From the NCBI GenBank assembly GCA_949592205.1, contig CATIUR010000001.1, positions 311,640,250-311,704,249 on the forward strand: 64,000 nucleotides of DNA, in the 5' to 3' direction. The DNA comes from Helichrysum umbraculigerum (lineage: Eukaryota > Streptophyta > Magnoliopsida > Asterales > Asteraceae). The position numbers were made by a program, and so were the translations under genes. The notes beneath the pieces are model-generated. The model saw nothing but the letters and a program-made list of their open reading frames with translations, ran no database searches and was not told where the DNA came from. Positions 54,540 through 64,000 of the stretch are shown piece by piece; the first letter of the stretch is position 1; each line of letters starts with the position of its first letter.

Positions 54540-56733
54540 TGATCCAAAAATACTAGAGAACTTGTGCTTCATCAATAAATATTCGAACGATTGATATACT
54601 TGTCTCTTATGTACACTTTCATTTATTGGTCTTCACAACAAACATAAAGTTCCTTTTTTTGTCAACATAAAAAATAAAGTTTATATACAAATATACTAAA
54701 TGAAAGTACGTCACATTCTACGAATGTGAAAGAGACAATAGACAATGTATAACACACTATTAAACAATAAACCCTATATTGGGAGCACAAATTTAATTCG
54801 TGCCATTATGCAAAATGTTTGACATATTCATACCATGGCATATATAACTAGAAACGGTAACATAAAATTTCAAAACTTATCTTCATTACTGAATCAGTCC
54901 AAGACTATGAAGAAAACATAACTAGAGAATAAACTCGCAATACAGCTTCTGGTTGTGTTTAGGTTCATCATTCTGTTTGGTTCATCTTCCAAATTCAGTT
55001 TTAGTTTCGACATACCTAACCAAAGGTCTAGGTACCTAACAACTCCAAGACGTGAACAAACAGGTCAAGTTCAGAGCCATGGCTTTTTGTCCCTGTATTC
55101 AGTTTTGTTTTTTTAATCATAACGATAAGATAAAATCAGCCTACTTTATAGGCTTCTGCTCTAATCTTTAGTACTGCTGATGATCTATGACCTAAACCAA
55201 AACGATTCTAGTACTTGCACAAAATCTTAATTTCAATCAGATCTGTCTGAGTGGACATTTGTAGGCTAGATCATGATGTAAGCCTTTGAGCCACCCTGAT
55301 GGAAACAAGCCAAAACACACCCATTAAGTACGACATCACACCATCACCAAAGAGGAGTCTCACCGAGCAAAGCAATGTGCGCATATTGCACCATGGTTAT
55401 GCAAGGATATGACAACAGCTTTGCATAAATATTAACCAATGTGCGCACTTAATCGTAACAATCCTCCAGCACTAGAACTAGAGGCTCCCTGAACTCTTAA
55501 AGACCATGGACGAACTGAAGTGAGGCACAAGTCGCTAACCATTTATCCAAAAGAGTATTCATTATGAGATGAATGGTTTAGCATGTTGAGTAAAAGCAGA
55601 TGTTAAAAATTCAATGTATATCTGGATAACATCCATGGGACCCCAAAGAAAGCCAAACCAAAGAGGAATGTACCCTTGAATTTCATCATATGCCCTATCA
55701 GCCTCCATGACCAAGCTATTTACATCTACAATCTTCCTTCTAAACGAGCAAGTAAGCTTACATTTACACTAAATCTCAACCATAGCCTTGTGGATATCAT
55801 GCCCTGGCAACCTCCAAGACCATGCAAATTCCATTAGTTAAGTTGTAGATCCAGGAAGGCAATGCTCTTCAATATTGGTATCTTCCAACTTCCAAGTTCC
55901 AAGTAATAAACCTCCAACGGGTTATCCAAAGACAAGCAAACCCTCCAAGTAGAGTTAATTCAATACTTATTTTATCATAAGCTACTTTCTGGCTTTCACA
56001 GGTTCATTGTTCCAAGTGCTCACTATCTAATTTCACGCACAAAAAGAGTACATCTTTTAATTCAGTATGAATGAACCACGAACCACCATAAAGATTTCCC
56101 TAGTCGAACATCACACGGTGAAGCCAATTGCAGCCACACCCTGTTTCTAGGCTACCTGTTTTCCACATTGCCAACAGGTTAACTCAGGGAAGGAAAAATT
56201 CAAAGTTCATTTTAATATGATGGTCATTGCAAGTCAAGACCACACCACCTACCAGAACTCATAATAATAAGAAACACAGGGACAAATGGAACACTACCTC
56301 AGATTGATGCTGGTATGTGATGTATGATGCATGACAGGAAGCACTCCTATCATTTCGACACAGTGGATGGCAAAGATATTTTATTCCATCATCTTCCACG
56401 CAACTATTTCCAGTGAAGATATAGACGAGAATGTTCCACTTTAATGACTCCACATCTAAGGTCATTCTCATAGAAAAAGAAGCTAAACTATCAAGTAGAG
56501 GACCACAAACAGAATCGCAGGATGAATACACTGGTATGTCAACTAAAGTGACGTTTTCAAAACTTATAAAACAATAATAATGCAGGCAAAAAGCTCCATA
56601 GAAACTAACATTCCAGAGTCCTTCTCCTAGTGCTTTGTCCTTGGCCTAGAGAGTTGGGTGTTCATAAAATACAAACGATACTTAGCTGTTATAACAGCTT
56701 GTGTTTTAGGAAGATCAACAAGTATGAGAGGAT
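54540..56733. other. About 2.2 kb without a recognised gene
   Basis: I find no homology, RNA gene or terminal repeat. Short frames (for example 56531-56259, minus) look random. The right end must hold the 3' UTR of the ALY/REF gene. Confidence 0.5.
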
Positions 56734-59074
56734 CTAATTTGTTTGCATTGATTCTGAATGGTACTTATCCAGATCAGCATCAAGATCATCTGCAGAAATC
56801 TTCTCTCCGCGACCTCCTCTTCCACGTCCACGGCCTCCTCTTGCAGCAGATCCTCGGCCTCCAGCACCACCACGTGGCCTTCCAAATCCACCACTCCTAC
56901 CTTGTCCACTGTTTCATAATTGCACCACGATAAAAAAGAAAATCAGATATCCAAATAAAGGATATTATGAAGTGTAATAGAAGACGAAGTTGCAGCTACT
57001 TCCATAATTTCTTGAATTGCATCTCTCAATTAGACAATTATTTCGATCACACTAGTACTCTTGATCATATCAGCTACAGAATTTCTATCCAACTTAAATC
57101 AAATTACCAATCACAAAATACAGAAACAAATGCTGCAGTGCAAAACTTAAAAGTAATATGAAGTTCAATTTTAGATGATTAATTATGCAAGTGAGCACCA
57201 ATAAGGTGATGATTAGTAAGCTTCATGTCCCTTAATTAATTAGTTCTCTCCCTCCCTCCCACTTGGTTAGCATGCTCGTTTCTTCTTCTATGACAGCAGC
57301 ATCTTAACGCCAGATCCATGTAAAGTGCAACAAGAAAAGAATATGTAGCATGACACACACATCTGTACAATATGTTACAAAAAAACAAAACATAATACAC
57401 TTATATGACAAACATCAGTAAAGTAATTTCATAAGTATTTGTTCAAGAAAAGGACTTGCTTCAAAATGGTTTGGTAGCCTTGTGGTTTTGTGTTTATACC
57501 CTTTACCCAAAAAAAAGAAAAGGACTTGCTTCATCACATAAATGCCAACTGTACATTTTGATCATTACTTTCACAAGCATTTGTTGAAGGAAATGGCTTG
57601 TTTCATCACGTAAATGTCAACTAGCAAATAGGTTCTCCGTTCATGGTCGATTTGGCTGATCACAATTCTTAATTGTGATAAAATTGATTTTTTCTATGTA
57701 TCAACAAGCATTGCCTTTTTCTTGTGGTAAAAACCATTTGTATAAACAAAAATAGAAGACAAGGCAAATAACTAAGTTACAAAAAGTTAGTTTTCACCAA
57801 AAAAACATGAATTGTGCAGCAACCCAGCAAAATTCCTTTTACGGGTTAGCACTAATGTCATTGAACAACCCATCTCTTTTTACAAATACTTGTTGAGAAT
57901 GCTTTATAAAAATGATTGACCGATTTCAAGAAACCATACAATGCAATTTGATTGTAAAGCTTCAAAAAAATATGCAATAAAATATTCTAATAAAATACCT
58001 TCTAGGGTAACCATTCATGTTTCCAAAAGTGTTGTTTGCGGATGAAGGACCACCAACAGGAGCTACTAGATTTAATCCCACAATCTCTATTTTCATTGGC
58101 TTCCCATCAAGCTGAACATTGTTATACCTCTTGACAGCTGCTAATGCGTCTTGCCGTCTTGAAAACACAATCTCAGCAGTTCCCTGGGCGAAAATGAAAC
58201 TACAAATTAACAACACATAAGCATAATGAAATCTTCTTCAACACATATTCCCAAACTTTAAGAGATGTACCTTTGATCTTCCGCTTCTATCATAATGTAT
58301 AGAATACTTTTTGAGATCGCCAACTTCTGCAAACAGCTCCTGCACAGATTGAATTTATAAAAATCAAATACACTTCATTGTTCATCTGACTTTTAAGTCA
58401 AAATAAAGACATTACACTGCATAAAAAAAATCTTATTCGTACTGCATATCCACCAAAATATATTAAATACAGTATAATTGCACTTTACTATTTACTCTAA
58501 CTACTGTTCGCCTAACTACGCACAAATCCACAGGTTAGTTTACACACATGTAGAAGAATCTGACCTATACTACAACAAGCAATAATCAAATCAAGCAAAT
58601 CAACTTTGCTATTACACAAGTAGATAAAGTAGCCCTAATTACCTTAATATCCTCATTCGAGACACCGTAATCAAGGTTGGATATGTAAAGCTTCGTTCCA
58701 GTTTCAATTGCAGAGGACCGACCACCAGGTCCAAAGTTACCCATGGTCGCCTGATCCGAACCACCGAACATATCATGTTTCCAAGCAGCATCAGGTACCT
58801 AGATTAAACACATAAAAAACTTAACAAACATAGACTACTACTAATCATCACATCCATCTACATATCGATACAACCTAAACTAAAAATCAACCTTAGGTCC
58901 GCCGTAAGGAGTAGACCGGTTAGCAACACGATTATTGAACCGACGAGTAGGTCCAGGACCGGACGAACGACCACGGCCACGGCCGCGACCACCGCCATCG
59001 CCACCGCCACCGCCGGACTTCTTATTGTTCTTGATGAGATCGTCCAGAGACATATCTAAAGCAGCACCGGCCAT
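56734..59074 (-). CDS. ALY: ALY/REF mRNA-export adaptor (THO complex subunit 4-like), five exons
   Basis: Coding exons are 59074-58892, 58798-58643, 58339-58271, 58183-57999 and 56908-56734. All four introns have GT...AG ends, and the sum is 768 bases, giving 255 residues. The N-terminus has the conserved LDMSLDDLIKNNKK box, used by this family to bind the helicase UAP56, and then an RG/GG-rich stretch. An RRM follows, with RNP2 LYISNL at 98-103 and RNP1-like GTAEIVFS at 137-144. The C-terminus is again Arg/Gly-rich and ends in the second conserved box (DLDADLDKYHSESM). In plants these nuclear proteins couple splicing to mRNA export through TREX. The start is fixed by the conserved N-terminal box. 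The TATA-like ATATATAC lies about 45 bases upstream. The paralogue number (ALY1 to ALY4) cannot be fixed by eye. Intron 4 is long (1090 bp) and carries a LINE-tail insertion. Confidence 0.95.
57464..57514 (+). mobile_element. 51-bp LINE 3'-tail insertion in ALY intron 4
   Basis: A fragment ending TATACCCTTTACCC plus an A-run is flanked by AAGAAAAGGACTTGCTTCA (57445-57463 and 57515-57533, the first bases ambiguous with the A-run). The tail matches the LINE at 40418. It is an extremely 5'-truncated copy, antisense to the host gene. Confidence 0.8.
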
Positions 59075-59259
59075 TAGTACGTCGATCTGCGGATGAAAAT
59101 ATGTTTTTGGAGCGAATTTGTATATATGTAGTTATAGATGCGATCGGATGAACAAATTAGGGTTAAAATTTCGGGTTGAATGATCTCGTCATTCTGCCCT
59201 AAATCGATATATTTTTATGAAGGGTTATAAAACAAAAATGCTGTCCCTGCTGACAAATT
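59075..59259 (-). promoter_or_regulatory. ALY 5' UTR and promoter side
   Basis: The minus strand carries TACATATATACAAATTCGC at about 59113-59131, a weak TATA candidate, and AACCCTAA-like telo-box bases (AACCCTAATTTG near 59155), which are common in plant translation- and RNA-related promoters. The motif calls are by eye. Confidence 0.45.
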
Positions 59260-59333
59260 GTTTTCGTGATGTGGTTGGTTATCACGTCAGTCTAACACAC
59301 TGAAGGTCTCTGGTTCGAACCTGGGCGAAGCCG
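59260..59333 (+). tRNA. tRNA-Val(AAC), probably decayed
   Basis: The 74-base sequence folds as a tRNA with anticodon AAC (59294-59296), loop CTAACAC and stem TCAGT/ACTGA. The B box GGTTCGAACC is intact. Against the plant consensus I remember, the acceptor stem has a mismatch at position 2, the invariant A14 is G, and two C-to-T type changes turn T-stem pairs into G-U wobbles. A T-run follows. Confidence 0.75.
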
Positions 59334-59336
59334 TAC

Positions 59337-59343
59337 TTTTTTT
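59337..59343 (+). terminator. Pol III terminator of the tRNA
   Basis: Seven T residues four bases after the tRNA end, followed by a longer T-rich run. Confidence 0.65.
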
Positions 59344-59650
59344 CTTTTTTTTTTTTTTCCTTTTTGCCAAGTATTTTTATCTTTTTACCAAATAGTTCAA
59401 CGGCATCCATCCTATTGAACTAGGGTTGCCCCGCTTTACTGGATATATTCTCTATTGCTAAATGAACTATTCCTTTAGTTCATGAATACGATTTTAGAAA
59501 GAAAAGATTAAATAATTTTCATATTGTGTGTTGCGTGAGTTATTATATGTGAAGACATTGAGGTTCAAATTCTTCCCATTTCTTTCAATATTACTATTAG
59601 TAATATTTTAATCTATGAAGTTGTGACACTCCTCCAAATTAGGTATATAT
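59344..59650. other. Spacer without a recognised gene
   Basis: A T-rich run (59345-59360), then unique AT-rich sequence up to the MULE TSD. Confidence 0.5.
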
Positions 59651-59659
59651 TTATACTTA

Positions 59660-59855
59660 GAGAAAATTACCCGTTTCGTCCCTGTATTTGTCCAAAAAAT
59701 CATTGACAGTCCCTGAATTCAATAAATGTCACTAGCAGTCCCTATATTTGTCATTTTTGCTCACTAGTCATCCCTCCTAACGAACTTCGTTAGTTTTCTC
59801 CGTTAAATCATGCGAAATGACTAAAATACCCTTCATCTTCTTCTTCTTCCTCAAA
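59660..59855 (+). repeat. MULE left terminal inverted repeat
   Basis: Pairs with 60905-61100. Similarity is near complete to TTTGTCATTTT (about 59756) and then is interrupted, with AAATGACTAAAATACCCT shared again near the inner edge. Confidence 0.88.
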
Positions 59856-60116
59856 CTTTTAACCATACCCTCATTCTCTCTTTCTCAAAAACTAACACAG
59901 CTACCTTGAGCAAACCCAGGTAGTCACAGACACCTAATTATGACAAAATACTGTGAAATTGAATTAAATCACCAAATAAAACAAAAAACAATAACCCCAA
60001 TTCCACCTAAATTAAGTGAAACCCAGTTAAATATTTCAAAACGCTACATTCATAACACCAACGATACATATATATGACCAAATCAAATAAGGAAACAAAT
60101 CAGTACAAACTCACTA

Positions 60117-60326
60117 CCATTCTTTTTTCGACCAAACACCCGATCCGTACGGCCAATTAGTTTTCCCGATTCGTGAATCGAATAACGATTTCCAGTAATT
60201 TCCATCAAACTCTTTCAACGCTTCCATATCGTGTTGAACATCGAGTAATCCACCGGATCGTGATCAGTACACGATTTCGTCTAACGAGTACGATTCCGTA
60301 CAGGATGGATCGGCGTTGAAAGGGAC
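60117..60326 (-). pseudogene. Captured threonine synthase fragment
   Basis: Seventy codons match the N-terminal part of plant chloroplast threonine synthase: VPFNADPSCTESYSLDEIVY, SGGLLDVQHDMEALKEFDG and GKTNWPYGSGVWSKKEW. The enzyme turns O-phosphohomoserine into threonine; this piece lies before the PLP-binding core. A TGA at 60264-60266 stands where the family has Arg. Upstream on the minus strand a frame continues to 60662 without resemblance to the enzyme, so the junction is near 60326. It lies inside the MULE and is not functional as an enzyme. Confidence 0.85.
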
Positions 60327-60904
60327 GATTCCGATTATAGTCCGGCCGGATTCCATCAAATATATAATCGTTGGATCCTGATAGCCACTTATGTCCAAGC
60401 CGACGCACCGCATCTTCACCCTACAATATTCATTTTGCGAACTCGCCGGAGTTTCTGTAACAGCGTCACCGGAAGTGAAACGAACCACCGCGTGCACCGT
60501 CATCGTCCGTGGCACGTGTGTTTTAAACAGAGACACAATCGCCGATACACACGTGACACGTATCTTCGTAATTTTCCGGCGAGATCCTTGGTGGTGAGCG
60601 ACAAAGTCAAAATAATACTCCGTAATAGAAAGACAATGATATATTGTGGACTTCCATATCAATTTTTTTGTAAGAGTTGCCTAAATTTCAATATACAGAG
60701 TCGTTGGTGTGTGTTGATTGGTTAATGTGTGTTATTATATTAAAGTTTGTTGCTGACCCATGACTTTATTTTTGTACGGAAATGATATCACGTGATGTTG
60801 TCCCACTTGGTATTGGAGATCGTGTTGGTGGTGTTGAAATTGGATGATTCACTGGTTCATCATGTATATTTTTATTGTTGATGATTTAGATTTAAGTTTA
60901 TAGG

Positions 60905-61100
60905 AAATTTTTTTAGGGTGGAAGATGAGGGTATTTTAGTCATTTTACTATGACTTAACTGAAAAAGTTAACAAATTTAACGAAATGGACTATTTGTGAG
61001 TGAAAATGACAAATATAGGGACTGCCAGTGACATTTATTGAATTCAGGGACTGCCAGTGATTTTTTGGACAAACACAGGGACGAAACGGGCAATTTTCTC
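60905..61100 (-). repeat. MULE right terminal inverted repeat
   Basis: Reverse complement of the left repeat with scattered differences, ending ...GGGCAATTTTCTC at 61100. Confidence 0.88.
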
Positions 61101-61615
61101 TTATACTTAATTTCACGCATTTATTACACTAATCCACTACAAATCTATCTATACTAATAAAGGGGGGTTTCGCTGATGTCATGAAGCTGATTTGTCAAGT
61201 CATGAGGTAGGTTTTCATGCTGATGTGTCAAGCTGTGGTTAAAAGGATGATGTCATGAATATGTAATATTAAGGTTTTAAAGTTTACTTACAAATTTATC
61301 TTAAATAATTTTGTCATTTATTTCGTGAGTTTCTAAAAAAATAATATTTTCATTGGTCTCTCCTACCTAACAATGTCACGCGTCCCTTTTTCATTGTGCA
61401 CCGCCCAACATTTCACCATGCTTCTTGATTCTCTACAATTTTTCTCAGCTTCCCATTACTTCTTTTTTCAAGATTCAAAATCAAATTAAATCTCTCTCCA
61501 TCTCATTCTTTACAGATATCTAATCAAATCACAATTTTATATATCCTCGCCTGTTTCTTCACTCCCTAATTAATCGTTTGGCTGCTTGATTTTGTTAATT
61601 TAAGTTGTAATACTA

Positions 61616-61673
61616 ATGGCCGGAGGTCAGAGGGAGTTTGCAACGATCGTGAAGTCATCTCGCCAAATACAAG
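61616..61673 (+). CDS. Candidate first exon, unidentified
   Basis: ATG at 61616 opens 58 bases, MAGGQREFATIVKSSRQIQ, ending AAG directly before GTATGT, a strong donor. About 180 bases upstream is a CT-rich leader-like region. No later exon can be joined with confidence, although GT/AG-like junctions occur at about 61980-62000 and 62070-62130. It could be a gene piece captured by the Helitron-like element or a small host gene. Confidence 0.3.
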
Positions 61674-62682
61674 GTATGTTCTTATCTGATTATGTGTATG
61701 GAAGTGAATAAATGTGTAAATGATTAGCAACTGATTTTTGCTCTTCATCGTATCATATAATTGCTTTTGTATAAATCAGGTAAAGAAACTTCCACACACC
61801 TTCTTCATCCTTTTCGCTTTTTTGAATCCGATAGTCTGATAGTTTGGTTTATAAACCTATAACTTTTCATTGATTTTTCAGATGAGTAGATGGTGGTGGT
61901 GATGATTCTGGAAACGAATCTGATGAATTCGGATATAGAAAAGTTATGTCTCGATATCATGCATAATGATTCTTCAATCTGTTTTGTTGAAGAAAGGTAT
62001 TCATATTTTTTACTTTTGTTTTTAATCTTTCTCATTTGTATGTGACTGATGATGATGGTGAATCCTTACAAGGACGAAGATGACGATGAAACTGAATCGT
62101 ACGTGTTTATATTTCGAAGGTTGTAAACATGGATTTGAAGGTTATTTGGCTTCAATTTGTAACTTTACGGTTCGACTTCCTAATTCATCTCAAATTTCAA
62201 TTTTGATTTTGGTTGTTTATCTATATAAAAGTCCTAAATTGTTGGGTTATTCTCTGTTTATGTCTATTGTATAAGAATTGAAACTTTCTATCTCTCACTC
62301 TCTATTTGAATCGTTTTGCAAATAAATAATAGTGAAAGGATATCACCAGCTTCAGATGTTCAACAGTAAGCTTCCTGTTTTTAATTTTTTGAATTTATGT
62401 TCATATAGAGATCGTTATTAATTTGTGATTTTATAGTTAAATATTTGCATTTAGAGTATTTGTTCGTGTTTATGTTTTTTGTAGAATGGTTTGTTTTATT
62501 GCTTAATCATAATCTTTTTCTCGAAACTTTCTTCTTTTGATTTGATTCACCTTTTCAAGCTACATTTAACCGGAAATGGTGTTATGGATAATGTATGTTA
62601 TTAGATGATTGTTTGTTGTTGTGTGTGAGGGTGAAACTAGACATGTGTGTTGCCTACTTTACTTTTTGACATTCACAGGTAT

Positions 62683-62706
62683 AGTGTGTGTCTGTGTGTG
62701 TGTGTG
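62683..62706. repeat. GT microsatellite
   Basis: (GT)n with one C interruption. Confidence 0.85.
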
Positions 62707-64000
62707 ACTATTTTTACTTTTGAGAAAGTGTGTTAGTGAAAGGGATGATACTTGTGAGTAGTGTAGATAGTTGTTGAGTTTCATTCATATGTTATTTCTC
62801 TCTGTTTTTCGTGCTGAATTTGTGGTTTTTGTTGGTTACGGAAGTTTGTTTGATCATTATGTAAAAAAGCATTGAATATGCAAATTCGGTGTCCGAAAGT
62901 TGACTTAAGTGAAATGTTGGTAATTGTAAATAATTCATAATCTTTTGTTTCCTCATTTGATGGTTATGCAAATCGTTTCGTATATGAGCATTTGGTTTAT
63001 GGAAAATGACTTGCTTAAAAGTGAAAGTGACAGTTAGTCCTTGTGATAAAAAGATGTTTTGGACCTGCATTTTGTGGTGGAAAAAATCAAAATAAATGTG
63101 TATGATGTGCAATTGGTTTCATCATCGTGGCACCCTCCATATGGAGAGCCATTACAAATTGCTTCCAGATGTTCCATTAGTACATCTACTAATCTGCATT
63201 GATTCAATTTATATAGCTTCTGCATATCGATTCAGTTAATTTCGTTTCTTCAATGCGTGATATGTAATAACTATATTTGAATGTAATGCTGAAATGTTCA
63301 AGAATAAAGTTTCTTAATTCACATTTGGATATGGAGCAGCCAGTCAAGGACTCTTATGGCTGCATTGCTATTGCTTGGTTTCGGATCAATGAGGTTGGTT
63401 TGAGCAGCATTGGAGACTGGTTTGAGTAGCTTTGGAGGTTGGAAATGTAAGGTCAATGTTTCTATTGGCTTCGGTCATCACTTATGGTTGCATATATGTC
63501 AGGTACCAATGTTACATAAGTGAATGGGTCGAAATTGCCACCTCTGCCCATGGTAGTAATCTTCCCCATCTGGCCATTTTGAAATACTTATGCTTTGATT
63601 TGTATTTGAACAGGTTATGCATAAGTTGGAGCTGTTATGATAAGACCAAAGGAAAAAAGGGTAGAGATTTTGTGTTCGGAAGTATATTGCAGTTCCAATT
63701 TATCAGCTATCTTGGATTGTTCGATTTTATTGGGTCCGCAATGTGTTTATTATGACAAATTTACAATGATTATTGGTAAATGACTTTTGAGCAAGATTTA
63801 TTAGTATAAAGTTGGATGTGTGGTACTAAAATTTGAAGTTCTAATTTCGATTGGAGGGATAAATCAAAGGCTACAAAACTGGACCTAATTGACCTCTGTA
63901 TGCGGGCATGACCAAAAAATGGTATATGGCTCCAAACATAGGTTATTATTTTTGGTTTCTACTTGATGAATATGATGGGTATCATTCAGATTTGTCTAGC

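Larger units (their letters stand above)
59660..61100. mobile_element. Pack-MULE (non-autonomous Mutator-like element)
   Basis: Long terminal inverted repeats begin GAGAAAATTACCCGTTTCGT on the left and GAGAAAATTGCCCGTTTCGT on the right (reverse complement). They match closely for about 115 bases and more loosely to about 195. The flanks carry the exact 9-bp TSD TTATACTTA (59651-59659 and 61101-61109). There is no transposase. The interior holds a piece of a host gene (60117-60326), which makes it a Pack-MULE. Confidence 0.92.
61148..64000 (+). mobile_element. Helitron-like 5' terminus, body running to the window end
   Basis: TCTATACTAATAAAGG preceded by A matches plant Helitron 5' ends, and the next 45 bases share GCTGATGTCAT and GCTGATTTGTC with the terminus at 54412. 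No 3' hairpin-CTAG end is visible before 64000. The body has splice-like junctions that may be captured gene pieces, but I recognise none. How far the element extends is therefore unknown. Confidence 0.5.

Noticed and set aside
56259..56531. 90-codon minus-strand frame downstream of ALY
   Set aside because: No recognised domain, no splice context, and length within chance for this AT content.
60327..60662. Minus-strand frame upstream of the threonine synthase fragment, considered as the enzyme N-terminus or transit peptide
   Set aside because: No resemblance to threonine synthase before the VPFNAD motif; it may be a second captured piece or random.
63432..63755. 107-codon plus-strand frame near the window end
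   Set aside because: Hydrophobic low-complexity reading without homology; likely chance inside the Helitron-like region.

Overview
The window reads as nuclear plant DNA, most likely from an asterid and probably Asteraceae. The retroelement proteins, the long TGT...ACA LTRs and the spliced ALY/REF gene fit this. The species assignment is inference from remembered family resemblance, not a search.

Positions 1 to about 53,900 are one nest of retrotransposons, all linked by target-site duplications (TSDs) or by interrupted reading frames. The oldest unit is a SIRE-type Ty1/copia element on the + strand (32487-53909, its 5' part left of the window). Its gag was hit by a Tekay-type Ty3/gypsy chromovirus, here called A, of which 27910-32486 is visible. 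A's pol was hit by an Athila-type gypsy element (1-27909). The Athila gag was hit by another Tekay element, now a solo LTR called B (2315-4815, TSD CTTTC). The Athila 3' region was hit by a complete minus-strand Tekay, C (11057-23295, TSD TTTCA). Separately, the SIRE 3' ORF was hit by a minus-strand LINE (40418-53272, 16-bp TSD), and the LINE ORF1 was hit by a young minus-strand Tekay, D (41073-51311, TSD AGGAA). D has an uninterrupted 1472-residue Gag-Pol. Hand-compared LTR divergence is about 0.5% for D, about 1.5% for C and higher for Athila, which agrees with the nesting order.

Positions 53,910 to 64,000 are lower-copy DNA. They hold two facing Helitron-like termini, about 2.2 kb without a recognised gene, a five-exon minus-strand ALY/REF mRNA-export factor gene (56734-59074), a decayed tRNA-Val(AAC), and a 1.44-kb Pack-MULE with a 9-bp TSD carrying a broken piece of threonine synthase (59660-61100). 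A second Helitron-like 5' terminus at 61148 runs on to the window end.

The only convincing host protein gene is ALY/REF; everything coding before 53.9 kb belongs to mobile elements. The most unusual observations are a full-length LINE that encodes only ORF1, a hairpin at the LTR 3' terminus that keeps pairing while its sequence changes between Tekay families, and palindromic GCGAC-core arrays shared by copia and gypsy LTRs.
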